Position numbers and translations under genes: made by a program
In this document: one piece after another, positions 8,820 to 18,093 of the stretch
Layout of the letters: every line of letters starts with the position of its first letter
How positions within the stretch are numbered: position 1 is the first letter of the stretch
DNA from: Clostridia bacterium
GTDB lineage: Bacteria; Bacillota_A; Clostridia; Oscillospirales; CAG-272
Direction of reading: 5' to 3'
DNA length: 64,000 nt
Assembly (NCBI GenBank): GCA_017501345.1
Contig: JAFVXC010000025.1
Coordinates: forward strand, 54,564 to 118,563
Notes under the pieces: model-generated
What the model was told of the DNA's origin: nothing
Database searches by the model: none
The model's input: only the letters and a program-made list of their open reading frames with translations

Positions 8820-8822
8820 ACC

Positions 8823-9551
8823 TCACGAAATCCGCATCAGCACCCCAAGCATCGCCTCGTCGAGCGCAGCGTCATCCTTTTCGGTGCTTTTTTCGGCGCT
8901 TCTCTTTCCTTCGATGCGTCTTTTGTAGACCGCCGAGAGGCGTTCTGCGAGAAGCCTGTAAAGCGTGGGATCCTGCCCCATATCGGGAGCACCGCACAGA
9001 AGCGCGACACACTCCTCGGGGCTTTCCCCGACCGTGCGAGCGATGCCGTCGTATTCCGCAACGATGATCTGATAGAGCCGATCTCCGTCATCGAGCGCAA
9101 GACGCTCCGAAACGACCCGAAATCCGCTCTGCACGAGATACCGCCGAACCTCCTCGGGGTGCGTCTGCGGCTGAAGCACAAGCCGTTTGCCCGCGCGATG
9201 CACGAAATCCGCCTCGGACAGGATGCGCACGATCAGCTCGCCACCCATTCCCGAGATCAGAATATCATCGGGATCATAGCGCTCGATGCCGCGCAGTCCG
9301 TCAGTCTTAACGACCGTGATACGGTCACCGAGCCCGTATTTTTCAATATTTTCCCTTGCCGACGCGATCGGACCGTCCCTGACGTCCGAGGCGATCACGC
9401 GCGGACAGACGTCCGACAGGCAAAGTGCGATCGGCAGGTGTGCGTGGTCGGTACCGACGTCCGAGGCGACGCTTCCCCGTCGCACGCTGTCAAACACCGC
9501 CGAAAGGCGGGCGCGCAAAACGGGATAATTCGGCTTTGACACCTCGTTCAT
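8823..9551 (-). CDS. trmK: tRNA (adenine(22)-N1)-methyltransferase TrmK
   Basis: 242 residues. The SAM-binding start is VASDVGTDHAHLPIAL; TDHA and the later ISGMGGELIVRIL are signatures of the TrmK (YqfN, COG2384) family, which makes m1A22 in tRNA. LVLQPQTHPEEVRRYL matches the family's C-terminal part of the Rossmann domain, and a coiled-coil-like tail follows. The start codon has a GGAGG site 6 nt upstream. The next gene in the same direction is the Nif3-like gene, after a palindromic repeat element. Confidence 0.9.
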   Translation of the reverse strand: MNEVSKPNYPVLRARLSAVFDSVRRGSVASDVGTDHAHLPIALCLSDVCPRVIASDVRDGPIASARENIEKYGLGDRITVVKTDGLRGIERYDPDDILISGMGGELIVRILSEADFVHRAGKRLVLQPQTHPEEVRRYLVQSGFRVVSERLALDDGDRLYQIIVAEYDGIARTVGESPEECVALLCGAPDMGQDPTLYRLLAERLSAVYKRRIEGKRSAEKSTEKDDAALDEAMLGVLMRIS

Positions 9552-9627
9552 ACGGTACCTCCGAGCATTTTATGATTTTATAATAGTAAGCGCAAATGCG
9601 CAAAATGATGCATAATACGGGCCGTCC

Positions 9628-9692
9628 CCTCGGGAGAGATACCCTCCCGAGGAATACAGTCCGGGATAAAAGTCACCGCGGGTTACGCGGTG
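9628..9692. repeat. Two GC-rich hairpins between trmK and the DUF1858 gene
   Basis: CCTCGGGAG/CTCCCGAGG (9628-9652) and CACCGCG/CGCGGTG (9674-9692) stand in the gap 9552-9706. They lie downstream of the DUF1858 gene on the minus strand. The first resembles the CTCTCCC/GGGAGAG core of the repeat at 26974-27080. They may act as a terminator, although no clear T-run follows. Confidence 0.5.
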
Positions 9693-9706
9693 CCCTGCCT
9701 CCGGGA

Positions 9707-9910
9707 TCAGTTCTTGGAAGCAAGATAAGCATTGAGCTTTTCGACGAGCTCATCGGCATTGGTGCCGTGAACTGCGCAAGCGTCCTCGATCGACTCACCG
9801 CGGGATGCGGGGCAGCCGAGGCAGTGCATACCGATCTCGAAGAAGAAACGCGCGGTTTCCATATCGTAATCGAGCACGTCGCCGATAACGGTCTGTTTCG
9901 TAACAGTCAT
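9707..9910 (-). CDS. DUF1858 domain-containing small protein
   Basis: 67 residues from ATG 9910, preceded by CGGAGG 8 nt away; longer in-frame starts are unlikely. The sequence shows the DUF1858 pattern: a start like TVIGDVLDYD, then FFEIGMHCLGCPASRGESIEDAC, with a CxxC pair and a third Cys. The family is often found fused to or beside hybrid-cluster and redox proteins and may bind a metal or a small ligand. Here it is free-standing behind its own consensus promoter. Biological role is unknown. Confidence 0.88.
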   Translation of the reverse strand: MTVTKQTVIGDVLDYDMETARFFFEIGMHCLGCPASRGESIEDACAVHGTNADELVEKLNAYLASKN

Positions 9911-9968
9911 TTTCAGATCCTCCGTTTTGATACTTGGAGCGTGCCACGGGGCACAAAACTCCGATGTT

Positions 9969-9997
9969 ATTATACCGCAGCAGACGGGTTCTGTCAA
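9969..9997 (-). promoter_or_regulatory. Consensus promoter of the DUF1858 gene
   Basis: On the minus strand TTGACA (9997-9992) and TATAAT (9974-9969) have a 17-bp spacer, about 60 bp before the ATG. Both hexamers are perfect. Confidence 0.85.
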
Positions 9998-10043
9998 CAG
10001 ATTTTTCAGATTTTACGTTTTTCAAAAAAATCCGTGAAACCTC

Positions 10044-10073
10044 TTGCAAAACAGGGCTTGTTTGTGCTATAAT
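10044..10073 (+). promoter_or_regulatory. prfB promoter
   Basis: TTGCAA (10044-10049) and TATAAT (10068-10073) are separated by 18 bp, about 47 bp before the TTG start of prfB. Confidence 0.65.
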
Positions 10074-10119
10074 AATATAGATTTTGAAATTATGAGTTTA
10101 TCGAACGGAGGACTTTACC

Positions 10120-11241
10120 TTGATCGTCGCACTTGAAGACGCAAAAGTTAAGCTCGTCGCCCTGCGCGACGTCGTACAGGAGCTGCATTCGTCGCTCCGC
10201 ATCGACGCACTCGCAATGGAGGCGGAGGAGCTTGAGCAGCATACACTGAACCCGAATTTTTGGGGAGACACCGAGCGCTCCTCGAAGATCCTTCAGGAAA
10301 TCAAGCAAAAAAAGGATACCATCGAGGAATACGAGGCTCTCGCATCGAGGCTTGAGGACACGATCGCACTGTGCGAAATGGCAAGCGAGGTCGATGACGA
10401 GGACTCGGTCGAGGAGGTCCTCTCCGAGCTTGACGGCATCACCGAGGCCGCCGAGGATATGCGGATTTCCACCCTTCTGACGGGCGAATACGACCGTAAC
10501 AACGCGATCATCTCCTTCCACCCCGGTGCGGGCGGAACCGAGGCGCAGGACTGGGCGCAGATGCTCTACCGTATGATCACGCGTTACGTCGAAAAGCACA
10601 AATTCACCTATAAGCTCCTTGATTGGATCGACGGTGACGAGGCGGGACTGAAATCCGCGACCATTATGGTCGAGGGCGTCAATGCCTACGGCTTCCTGAA
10701 AAGCGAGCACGGCGTGCACCGTCTTGTTCGCGTCTCACCCTACGACTCAGCGGGCAGGCGTCACACCTCCTTCTCGTCGATCGAGGTCATGCCCGAATTT
10801 CAGGACGTTGATCAGGTCGTGATCCGTCCCGAGGACATCGAGGTCACGGCGCACCGCTCCTCCGGTGCGGGCGGTCAGCATATCAACAAGACCGACTCCG
10901 CGATCCGCATCGTGCATAAGCCCACGGGCATCGTCGTCGGCTGTCAGACCGAGCGTTCCCAGCTTCAGAACAAGGAATACGCGATGAAGATGCTGAAGTC
11001 GAAGCTGATGGAGATCAAGCTCCGCGAACGCCTTGACACGATCGAGGAGATCCAAGGCAATAAGGTCAACATCGAGTGGGGCTCACAGATCCGCTCCTAC
11101 GTCTTTATGCCCTACACCCTCGCAAAGGATACCCGTACGGGATACGAGGACGGCAACATCGACTCGGTTATGGACGGTAATATCGACGGCTTCATCAACG
11201 CCTACCTGAAGCAGCTTTCGGCAGGCACGATCAAGGGCTGA
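10120..11241 (+). CDS. prfB: Peptide chain release factor 2
   Basis: 373 residues starting at TTG, with ACGGAGG 8 nt upstream. The GGQ loop is present as SSGAGGQHINKTDSAIR, HRLVRVSPYDSAGRRHTSF is the conserved block before it, and the WGSQIRSYVFMPY segment is near the C-terminus. RF2 reads UGA and UAA stop codons and triggers peptide release. The N-terminal helical domain is encoded in one frame: the in-frame UGA and CUUUGAC shift site found in many prfB genes are absent, so autoregulation by +1 frameshifting does not occur here. It is followed by repeat copy 2 and a HAD phosphatase gene. Confidence 0.95.
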   Translation: MIVALEDAKVKLVALRDVVQELHSSLRIDALAMEAEELEQHTLNPNFWGDTERSSKILQEIKQKKDTIEEYEALASRLEDTIALCEMASEVDDEDSVEEVLSELDGITEAAEDMRISTLLTGEYDRNNAIISFHPGAGGTEAQDWAQMLYRMITRYVEKHKFTYKLLDWIDGDEAGLKSATIMVEGVNAYGFLKSEHGVHRLVRVSPYDSAGRRHTSFSSIEVMPEFQDVDQVVIRPEDIEVTAHRSSGAGGQHINKTDSAIRIVHKPTGIVVGCQTERSQLQNKEYAMKMLKSKLMEIKLRERLDTIEEIQGNKVNIEWGSQIRSYVFMPYTLAKDTRTGYEDGNIDSVMDGNIDGFINAYLKQLSAGTIKG

Positions 11242-11248
11242 TGCAGTC

Positions 11249-11439
11249 GGGGGCTTTGCCCCCGTACCCCCATTCAAGAAACTTTTTGCAAAAAGTTTCT
11301 TATAAAATCTTCAAAAACCTTTCAAGCAATTTTTATAAGTCCAAAATATTCCCCCATATTTCTTTTTAAGAAAAGTTTTTGAAAGTTAAGAAAACTTTTT
11401 TCAAAAAGTTTTCTTGTGGGGCTTGGGGCGGCGCCCCAA
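11249..11439. repeat. Intercistronic palindromic element, copy 2 (prfB/HAD gap)
   Basis: It starts 7 nt after the prfB stop with GGGGGC-ttt-GCCCCC (11249-11263) and ends with TTGGGGC-ggc-GCCCCAA (11423-11439), just before the next gene's AAGGAG. Internal hairpins are AAGAAACTTTTT/AAAAAGTTTCTT and AAGAAAACTTTT/AAAAGTTTTCTT near the right end. Confidence 0.8.
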
Positions 11440-11461
11440 AGAACATAAAGGAGAAAAAGTT

Positions 11462-12175
11462 ATGAACAACAAAAAGCGTCTTATTTGTCTGGATCTCGAT
11501 GGCACGCTGACACAGCACCGTTCGCAGCTCGGTGAAAAGAACAAGGCAGTTCTCGACAAGCTCAGCGAGAAGTACAAGCTCCTGATGGTCGGTGCGGGCA
11601 ACGTTCCGCGCATTTACGGACAGATGAACGAATATCCGATCGACATCCTCGGCAACTACGGTATGCAGGAGGGCAAGATGATCGACGGCAAGATGGTCAT
11701 CGTCCGTCAGGACACGCAGGAGGTCGATCGGGAATTCTTCATCGAAAAGACGAACTACCTCCGCGAGAAGTACGGCTACACCGAATACAAGGGCGAGCCC
11801 ATCGAGTTCCACGCGTCGGGTATGGTCACCTTCCCCTTCCTCGGCACGAAGGCGGAGGTTGCGGACAAGCTTGCTTTTGACCCCGACCGTGCAAAGCGCA
11901 AGGTTCTCTATCCCGAGGTGCTCGAGATCTTCAAGGACTACACCGTGTACATCGGAGGCTCGTCGTCCTTTGACTTCTCCGCTAAGAAGTACAACAAGTA
12001 CGACGCGATCGTGACCTACGCAAAGGAAAACGGCTACGAGCTTGATGAGATCCTCTATGTCGGCGACGACTTCGGCGACGGCGGCGGAGACAGCCACGTT
12101 CGTCTCGGCGGTCTTGACTACATCAACGTCACCGACTATGAGAAATTCGGCGACTTGATGAAGGATTACCTCTGA
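11462..12175 (+). CDS. HAD-IIB family phosphatase (phosphomannomutase-like)
   Basis: 237 residues from ATG 11462, AAGGAG 8 nt upstream. Motif I is LICLDLDGTLT, with the nucleophile and general-acid Asp pair. Motif IV is VGDDFGDGGGDSHV. A C2B-type cap lies between (about 80-185, with LGNYGMQEGK and FHASGMVTFPF). The layout resembles eukaryote-type phosphomannomutase and sucrose-phosphate phosphatase relatives. A role in hexose phosphate metabolism is likely, but the substrate is not fixed by sequence. Confidence 0.83.
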   Translation: MNNKKRLICLDLDGTLTQHRSQLGEKNKAVLDKLSEKYKLLMVGAGNVPRIYGQMNEYPIDILGNYGMQEGKMIDGKMVIVRQDTQEVDREFFIEKTNYLREKYGYTEYKGEPIEFHASGMVTFPFLGTKAEVADKLAFDPDRAKRKVLYPEVLEIFKDYTVYIGGSSSFDFSAKKYNKYDAIVTYAKENGYELDEILYVGDDFGDGGGDSHVRLGGLDYINVTDYEKFGDLMKDYL

Positions 12176-12192
12176 TCTCTACCCACAAATCA

Positions 12193-12230
12193 AACGGATC
12201 CTCGGGAAAAGAAACCGAGGGTCCGTTTTT
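12193..12230 (+). terminator. Intrinsic terminator of the prfB-HAD unit
   Basis: AACGGATCCTCGG (12193-12205) pairs with CCGAGGGTCCGTT (12215-12227), with one T-G wobble, followed by TTTTT. It lies 18 nt after the HAD stop codon. The following 12231-12407 holds nothing I recognise. Confidence 0.85.
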
Positions 12231-12407
12231 GGTCTCTTCCACAAACCTCCTGCAGTGTCATAATTTCAGAAAATACAGGTTCGTTATTTTTCACAAAAAT
12301 GAAAAGGCCCCCAATTTTCTTCGACAAAAACTTCCACCGCAGGATCATATTTTCCTTTCTTTGTCCATTTCAACGAAATTTCGTCCGAAAAATCGTCAAT
12401 TTGAATA

Positions 12408-12436
12408 TTTACTTTTTCCCTCCGATGCGATATAAT
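12408..12436 (+). promoter_or_regulatory. Promoter of the candidate small RNA
   Basis: TATAAT at 12431-12436 is a perfect -10. TTTACT at 12408-12413 matches four of six -35 positions at 17-bp spacing. No protein gene follows for more than 300 bp. Predicted start near 12443. Confidence 0.55.
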
Positions 12437-12442
12437 GTAATC

Positions 12443-12569
12443 GTGAAGGGCGGACAAGTCCCCCTTCCCACAGGCTTATGCACAACAGGCGATGTACGCC
12501 GGATTCTGCGGACTATCAATCTCATGATAACCTCACGCAGAAACGGATTTCCTGTTGTGCTTTTTTATT
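12443..12569 (+). ncRNA. Candidate structured small RNA with terminator
   Basis: A 5' hairpin (GAAGGG 12445-12450 with CCCTTC 12462-12467) is followed by a long closing stem, GCACAACAGG (12480-12489) with CCTGTTGTGC (12551-12560), which runs straight into TTTTTT. Within it are GGCG/CGCC (12488-12500, competing with the end of the closing stem), TTCTGCG (12504-12510) with CGCAGAA (12536-12542), and TATCA/TGATA (12514-12529) at the tip. The promoter, nested helices and U-run suggest an independent RNA of about 125 nt. It does not show tmRNA, RNase P, SRP or common riboswitch signatures that I know. It could also be an unusual leader. Confidence 0.5.
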
Positions 12570-12700
12570 ATTTGCCGCAACGAATTCGGCTGCACCCTTA
12601 TCCGTCCGTTACGGACGCCTCTTTCCGCAGGAAACGGTGCCACACCTTTCGTCCCGCGACACTTTTTTGTAAAAAATCTTCAAAAATATATAAAAAGGTA
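12570..12700. other. Intergenic DNA between the small RNA and the lon promoter
   Basis: No reading frame is supported. Short inverted repeats occur (GCCG/CGGC at 12574-12590; GTCCG/CGGAC at 12605-12617), and a second T-run lies at 12663-12668. It may be the 3' extension of a longer RNA that reads through 12560. Confidence 0.4.
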
Positions 12701-12729
12701 TGGAAATCCGAAAAGAAATGTGCTATAAT
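12701..12729 (+). promoter_or_regulatory. lon promoter
   Basis: TGGAAA (12701-12706), a 17-bp spacer and TGTGCTATAAT, an extended -10 (core 12724-12729), lie about 52 bp before the lon ATG. No CtsR or CIRCE heat-shock operator was recognised nearby. Confidence 0.65.
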
Positions 12730-12781
12730 TAGTATTTGAATAGCTATACCCATAGAAAGATCAGATAGGTACCTTAGAATT

Positions 12782-15232
12782 ATGTCAAACTACGTTGAAA
12801 AGGTCGAGCAGCTGTCGCTTCCCGTGATCGCTCTGCGTGACACGGTGGCGTTCCCTTCCGCTCCCCTGAACATTGAAATATCCGACAGCGAGAGCATCGC
12901 AGCGGCAGAGGCCGCAAGCAACGATGACTCCTTTGTATTTCTCGTAATGCAAACTGTACCGAACGATCGCGAGATCAATCTCGGCGAGCTGTCGAAGGTC
13001 GGAACAGTCGCGCGCATCAAGCAGTTCGTCCGTACAGGCGACGGCGACGTACGCGTCCTAACCGAGGGATTTTCCCGCGCGAGTGTCATCTCTTACCACA
13101 GAGTCGACGATTACGTTCGCGCCGAGGTGCTGTGCAAGGTCATCTCGATGCCCGAAAACGGCGGGCTGCGCGGTAAAGCGGCAGTGCGCGCGATCTTTGA
13201 GGCGACGGGAAACATTTTCCGATTCCTCTCCCCCTCGGGTGCAGACATCGTCAGGAGCGCAAAAAAGATCAGCGACCCCGGTCTGCTCGCAGATTTTCTC
13301 GCAGCGAGCATCCTCCTTCATCCAAGCGACAAGCAGGAGGTGCTCGAATGCTACGACCCCTTGAAGCGCGCCGAGCTTCTCATCCTTCTTCTCGAGAAGG
13401 AATCCGAGATCCTCGCACTTGAGCACGATATCCACAAGCAGGTTCACGAGCGCATCGAGCAAAACCAGCGTGAATATTACCTGAAGGAGCAGCTTCGCGT
13501 GATTGAGGATGAGCTTGGCGAGGGTGACGGCGAGATCGCAGAATACGACCGCCGTATCAAAAAGGCAAAGCTTCCGCGTGAGATCGAGGAAAAGCTCCTC
13601 CGCGAAAACCGCCGTATGGCAAAGACCTCATACGGTTCTCCCGAGGCGAACGTGCTCCGCAATTATCTTGACGTCTGCCTTGAGCTGCCGTGGACGCAGA
13701 AGTCGAAGGACAGACTGAACATCGCGCAGGTCAGAAAGGTCCTCGACGAGGATCACGACGGTCTTGAAAAGGTGAAGGACCGTATTCTCGAATACCTTGC
13801 GGTAAAGCAGCTGAATCCCGAGTTGAAGAATCAGATCATCTGCCTCGTCGGCCCTCCCGGCGTCGGCAAGACCTCGATCGCCTCGTCGATCGCGCGGGCA
13901 ATGAACCGCAAATACGTCCGTGTTTCGCTCGGAGGCGTCAGAGACGAGGCCGAGATCCGCGGTCACAGAAAAACCTATATCGGCGCAATGCCCGGTCGCA
14001 TTATGACCGCGCTCACGAACGCCGGAACGAACAATCCCTTCGTGCTTCTCGACGAGATCGACAAGCTCACACAGGATGCACACGGCGACCCTGCCTCAGC
14101 ACTCCTCGAGGTACTCGATCCCGAGCAGAACAAGATCTTCCGCGATCATTTCGTCGAGATGCCCTTCGATCTCTCGGACTGCTTCTTCCTTGCGACCGCA
14201 AACTCGCTCGACACCGTACCGAAGCCGCTCATCGACCGTATGGAGATCATAAAGCTCGATACCTACACGAAGCGCGAAAAGCTCTCGATCGCCGAGAATC
14301 ATCTCTTCCCGAAGCAGCTGAAGCGCCACGGGCTCACGAAGCGGATGCTCCGCATCACGACGGATGGCTTTGACGAGATTATTACCTACTACACGCACGA
14401 GGCAGGCGTTCGTAACCTCGAGCGCACGATCGCCGAGCTCTGCCGCAAGGCGGCGAAGAAATTCGTCGAAAACAGTGAGCAAAAGCGGATCACCGTAAAC
14501 AAGGATAATCTCTCGGATTTTCTCGGCCCTCGGAAATTGATCCCCGAGCTCGTCTCAAAGGAGGCGGAGGTCGGTGTCGTCAACGGACTCGCGTATACCG
14601 AGCTCGGCGGCGATCTTTTGAAGGTCGAGTGTGCCGTGCTTGAGGGCACGGGAAAGATCGAGCTCACAGGCTCGCTCGGCGACGTTATGAAGGAATCTGC
14701 GAGAACCGCGATCAGCTTCGTTCGCTCAATCGCGAAGGAGTACGGGATCCCGACCGATTTCTACCGAACGAAGGATATCCACATCCACGTTCCCGAGGGC
14801 GCGGTCCCGAAGGACGGACCGTCGGCGGGTGTAACGATGACTACGGCGCTCGTCAGCGCACTCACGGGCTATCCCGTACGGAGCGACGTCGCAATGACGG
14901 GCGAGATCTCCCTCAGAGGTCGCGTGCTCGCGATCGGCGGACTCAAGGAAAAGACGATGGCGGCGTACTCGGCAGGCGTTCGCACGGTTCTGATCCCGCA
15001 GGACAACGAGCGCGACATCGAAAAGCTCGATCCGCTCGCACGCGAGAACCTCTGCTTCATCCCGTGTACCAAGGCATCGGATGTGCTGCGTGAGGCACTC
15101 GTTCGCCCCGAAGCATCGAAGGACGACACGACCATCGTCTTCACCCCCGCAGAGCATCTCCCGACGCTCTGCCCGAAAAACGATTCAAAACGCCCCTCCG
15201 CCTCCCTTGCAAAGGGAGAAAAGAAGGCTTAA
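12782..15232 (+). CDS. lon: ATP-dependent protease Lon
   Basis: 816 residues, the usual full length. The N-terminal substrate-binding LAN domain (about 10-205) is followed by a coiled coil, the AAA+ module with Walker [10 protein letters not shown] (from Gly357) and Walker [10 protein letters not shown], and the C-terminal Ser/Lys protease with [12 protein letters not shown] (catalytic Ser681). It degrades damaged and regulatory proteins in the cytosol. The C-terminal tail beyond the protease domain is Lys/Ser-rich. ysxC follows 37 bp downstream, the lon-ysxC order seen in Bacillus. Confidence 0.97.
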   Translation: MSNYVEKVEQLSLPVIALRDTVAFPSAPLNIEISDSESIAAAEAASNDDSFVFLVMQTVPNDREINLGELSKVGTVARIKQFVRTGDGDVRVLTEGFSRASVISYHRVDDYVRAEVLCKVISMPENGGLRGKAAVRAIFEATGNIFRFLSPSGADIVRSAKKISDPGLLADFLAASILLHPSDKQEVLECYDPLKRAELLILLLEKESEILALEHDIHKQVHERIEQNQREYYLKEQLRVIEDELGEGDGEIAEYDRRIKKAKLPREIEEKLLRENRRMAKTSYGSPEANVLRNYLDVCLELPWTQKSKDRLNIAQVRKVLDEDHDGLEKVKDRILEYLAVKQLNPELKNQIICLVGPPGVGKTSIASSIARAMNRKYVRVSLGGVRDEAEIRGHRKTYIGAMPGRIMTALTNAGTNNPFVLLDEIDKLTQDAHGDPASALLEVLDPEQNKIFRDHFVEMPFDLSDCFFLATANSLDTVPKPLIDRMEIIKLDTYTKREKLSIAENHLFPKQLKRHGLTKRMLRITTDGFDEIITYYTHEAGVRNLERTIAELCRKAAKKFVENSEQKRITVNKDNLSDFLGPRKLIPELVSKEAEVGVVNGLAYTELGGDLLKVECAVLEGTGKIELTGSLGDVMKESARTAISFVRSIAKEYGIPTDFYRTKDIHIHVPEGAVPKDGPSAGVTMTTALVSALTGYPVRSDVAMTGEISLRGRVLAIGGLKEKTMAAYSAGVRTVLIPQDNERDIEKLDPLARENLCFIPCTKASDVLREALVRPEASKDDTTIVFTPAEHLPTLCPKNDSKRPSASLAKGEKKA

Positions 15233-15269
15233 TCCTCTCTAAAAATCACAGTATAAGGAGCAAAACGCA

Positions 15270-15866
15270 ATGCTCAACACACAAAACGTAAGGCTCCGTA
15301 TCAGCGCGGGCAGGATCAATCAGTTTCCGGGTGACCCGCTCCCGCAGGTCTGCTTCTCGGGGCGCTCGAACGTCGGAAAAAGCTCGCTCATCAACACTCT
15401 GATGGGGCAGAAAAAGCTTGCCCGCGTGAGCTCGGCTCCCGGTAAGACCATCACGATCAACTTCTTTGAGATCGACAGAAGGCTCTTCTTCGTCGACCTT
15501 CCGGGCTACGGCTTTGCAAAGCGTCCACCCGCAGAGAAGGCGGCTTGGAGCGCCCTTACCGACGGATACTTCACGCAGAACAAGAACATCGACCGTCTTT
15601 CTCTCGTCCTTCAGCTTGTAGACAGCCGCATCGGACCGACCGCAGATGACGAGATGATGATGGATTTTCTCCGTCAATCCGCTCTCCCCTACGTCGTCGT
15701 TCTGACGAAGACCGATAAGCTGAACAAGACCGAATATAACAAGATGCTTGCAGATATGGCTGAGCATCCGCTGACACGGGACGTTCCGCGCGTTCCCTTC
15801 TCCTCCCTCTCGGGAGCGGGAAAGAACGAGCTGTGGAAGCTCATTTACGAGTACACCGGTCTTTGA
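15270..15866 (+). CDS. ysxC: Ribosome biogenesis GTPase YsxC/YihA (EngB)
   Basis: 198 residues. G1 is CFSGRSNVGKSSLINTL, G3 is FVDLPGYGFAK, G4 is VVLTKTDKL and G5 is SSLSGAGK. It is the EngB/YihA GTPase needed for late 50S subunit assembly. A strong AAGGAG precedes ATG. It is co-directional with lon and probably co-transcribed. Confidence 0.96.
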   Translation: MLNTQNVRLRISAGRINQFPGDPLPQVCFSGRSNVGKSSLINTLMGQKKLARVSSAPGKTITINFFEIDRRLFFVDLPGYGFAKRPPAEKAAWSALTDGYFTQNKNIDRLSLVLQLVDSRIGPTADDEMMMDFLRQSALPYVVVLTKTDKLNKTEYNKMLADMAEHPLTRDVPRVPFSSLSGAGKNELWKLIYEYTGL

Positions 15867-15971
15867 CGAAACACAGACGTAAAATTTTGGCGGAATCTCC
15901 TTCCGCTGTTTACCAAATCCTCCCATCGGGACATACTCGTATGTGCCGATATCATCTGAAATGGAGCTTTT

Positions 15972-17270
15972 ATGATTCTTTATCCTCATCTTGACATAAA
16001 CGAAGCAGGGCATCTCACGATCGGCTCGCTCGACACGGTTTCCCTCGCGCAAGAATTCGGCACACCCGCGTACATTTTTGACGAGTCGGTCATCCGTAAT
16101 AACATCCGCACCTATCTCGCGGCGGCAGCCGAGCATTTCGGTGCGGATGCACTTCCGCTCTTTGCGTCGAAGGCATTCTCCTGCAAGGAGATCTACCGCA
16201 TCGCCGCAGAGGAGGGCATCGGCATCGACTGCGTATCGGGCGGCGAGCTTTATACCGCAAAAGCGGTGGATTTCCCCGCAGACAAGATCTATTTTCACGG
16301 CAACAATAAGACCGATGCGGATATCCGTCAGGCACTCGATATGGGCGTCGGCACCTTCGTCGTCGATAACACTGAGGAGCTGTACGCACTCGACACAGAG
16401 GCGGGGCGGCGCGGCATTGTACAACGCATCCTGCTCCGCATCACCCCCGGCATCGATCCCCACACACATCAGAAGATCATCACGGGCAACGTCGACAGCA
16501 AGTTTGGCTCGGCGATCGTGACGGGACAGGCGATGGAGATCGTCAAAAAGGCGCTTCTCTGCAAGAACCTCACACTTGCAGGGCTTCACTGCCACATCGG
16601 CTCGCAGATATTCTCGATCCTGCCCTTCACCGATGCTTCGTCGATCATGATCCGCTTCCTTGCGGATATCAGAAAGGAAACGGGCGTCGAGCTGCCCGAG
16701 CTCAGCCTCGGCGGCGGACTCGGCGTGCGCTATACCGAATACGATCCCCCAATCGATTACGCGGGTGCGATCGCAGATATGGCGGCGGTTATCCGCTCCT
16801 ACGCCGACGAAAACGGTATGAAGATGCCCCGCATCGTCCTTGAGCCAGGCCGCTCGATCGTTGCCGCAGCAGGTATTACCCTTTATACAGTCGGCTCGAT
16901 CAAGGAGATCCCCGGCTTCCGCAATTACGTCTCGGTAGACGGCGGTATGCCCGACAACCCGCGCTACGCGCTCTATCAGTCGCAGTACACCGCCCTCGTC
17001 GCGAACCGCGCAGGAGAGGCAAAAGACTACCGTGCGACCGTCGCGGGCAGATGCTGTGAAAGCGGCGACCTGCTCGGCGAAAATATGGAGCTTCAGAAGC
17101 CCACGCGCGGCGATATTCTCGCCGTTCTCGTAACGGGTGCTTATAATTATTCGATGGCGTCGAACTATAACCGCATCCCCCGTCCTCCCGTGATCTTTGT
17201 TCGGGACGGAGAGGCACGCGTCGTCATTCGCCGCGAAACGTACGCGGATATCGTCCGTAACGATCTCTGA
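15972..17270 (+). CDS. lysA: Diaminopimelate decarboxylase
   Basis: 432 residues. PLFASKAFSCKEI carries the pyridoxal phosphate lysine (Lys67). LHCHIGSQI and SLGGGLGVRYTEYDPP are alanine-racemase-fold cofactor and substrate motifs, and AGRCCESGDLL gives the catalytic Cys/Glu of the partner subunit. It converts meso-diaminopimelate to lysine, the last lysine step. No lysine riboswitch is present in the 105-bp gap before it. A GGAG lies 6 nt before ATG. Confidence 0.96.
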   Translation: MILYPHLDINEAGHLTIGSLDTVSLAQEFGTPAYIFDESVIRNNIRTYLAAAAEHFGADALPLFASKAFSCKEIYRIAAEEGIGIDCVSGGELYTAKAVDFPADKIYFHGNNKTDADIRQALDMGVGTFVVDNTEELYALDTEAGRRGIVQRILLRITPGIDPHTHQKIITGNVDSKFGSAIVTGQAMEIVKKALLCKNLTLAGLHCHIGSQIFSILPFTDASSIMIRFLADIRKETGVELPELSLGGGLGVRYTEYDPPIDYAGAIADMAAVIRSYADENGMKMPRIVLEPGRSIVAAAGITLYTVGSIKEIPGFRNYVSVDGGMPDNPRYALYQSQYTALVANRAGEAKDYRATVAGRCCESGDLLGENMELQKPTRGDILAVLVTGAYNYSMASNYNRIPRPPVIFVRDGEARVVIRRETYADIVRNDL

Positions 17271-17322
17271 TCACAGGACGGATCCGCCGCACAAGCGGAC
17301 CACGAAAGGAGTCTCTTCCTAT

Positions 17323-18060
17323 ATGCTTCTCGATCTGATCTCTTCCCTCGCCGCAGGTGGAAGCAACCCTGCGGTGCTCATCACCGAGATATGTATGGTC
17401 TTTGCGATCGTCCTCTTTTCTCTCTCTGCGCACGAGGCGGCTCACGCCTATGCCGCAAAGAGAATGGGCGACCTCACCGCCTACTATCGGGGACGCATTA
17501 CCCTGAATCCCCTGAAGCATCTGAATCTCTTCGGCGCGCTCTCGATGCTGCTCGTCGGCATCGGTTGGGCGAATCCCGTTCCGATCAACCCCGCGAATTT
17601 CAAAAATCCGCGCAAGGGTATGATGCTTTCAAGCCTCGCAGGCCCGCTGTCGAATCTCATCCTCGCAGTGATCGCGACCCTTTTCGGTTCCCTCACGAAC
17701 TTTGTTTTCGGGCTCGTTTTTACGAGAGGAGGTATGACCGAGAGTCTCTACTACGTATTTTACGCGGTCGCGATTTTCTTTTACTACGCAGCCTACCTGA
17801 ATTATTCCCTTGCAGTCTTTAATCTGATCCCGTGCCCGCCCTTTGACGGCTCGCGCATCTTCTTCTATTTTCTGCCGAAGGATTGGTACTTCAAGGTAAT
17901 GCGCTACGAGCATTATCTCGGACTCGGAATGCTTCTTCTTATTCTGGCACTCTCCCGTTTCGGCATCAGCCCCGTTGCCTATATTGCAGACGGACTTTAC
18001 TCCCTCGTTTCGGGGCCATTCGATAAATTCTTCGATCTGATCCTGAATCTCGCGGCCTGA
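17323..18060 (+). CDS. Site-2 protease family protein (M50)
   Basis: 245 residues from ATG 17323 after AAAGGAG; a longer reading frame overlaps lysA out of frame and is rejected. The HExxH zinc motif is AHEAAHAYAAKRMGD in an early membrane helix. The third ligand is in FNLIPCPPFDGSRI, the NPxPPDG-like motif. Five or six hydrophobic segments are visible. It is the short, PDZ-less type, often next to scpA in Firmicutes as here. It cleaves proteins within the membrane; the target is unknown. Confidence 0.92.
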   Translation: MLLDLISSLAAGGSNPAVLITEICMVFAIVLFSLSAHEAAHAYAAKRMGDLTAYYRGRITLNPLKHLNLFGALSMLLVGIGWANPVPINPANFKNPRKGMMLSSLAGPLSNLILAVIATLFGSLTNFVFGLVFTRGGMTESLYYVFYAVAIFFYYAAYLNYSLAVFNLIPCPPFDGSRIFFYFLPKDWYFKVMRYEHYLGLGMLLLILALSRFGISPVAYIADGLYSLVSGPFDKFFDLILNLAA

Positions 18061-18093
18061 TCTTCAAAATCTTAGCGGAAAGGCGATACTCCG

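Noticed and set aside
10092..10136. Possible prfB +1 frameshift leader starting at ATG 10092
   Set aside because: No CUU-UGA slip site is present, and the TTG start at 10120 already gives the full N-terminal domain with a well-placed GGAGG.
12443..12668. Small RNA region as tmRNA, RNase P RNA or SRP RNA
   Set aside because: The tag reading frame and GGAUUCGAC of tmRNA, the conserved regions of RNase P RNA and the GGAAGG/GCAGCC apex of SRP RNA are all missing.
15867..15971. Lysine riboswitch before lysA
   Set aside because: Only 105 bp between genes and no five-helix lysine aptamer motifs or terminator.
17197..17322. Longer start for the M50 protease reaching into lysA
   Set aside because: The extension overlaps lysA by more than 70 bp, lacks a ribosome binding site, and ATG 17323 follows AAAGGAG.
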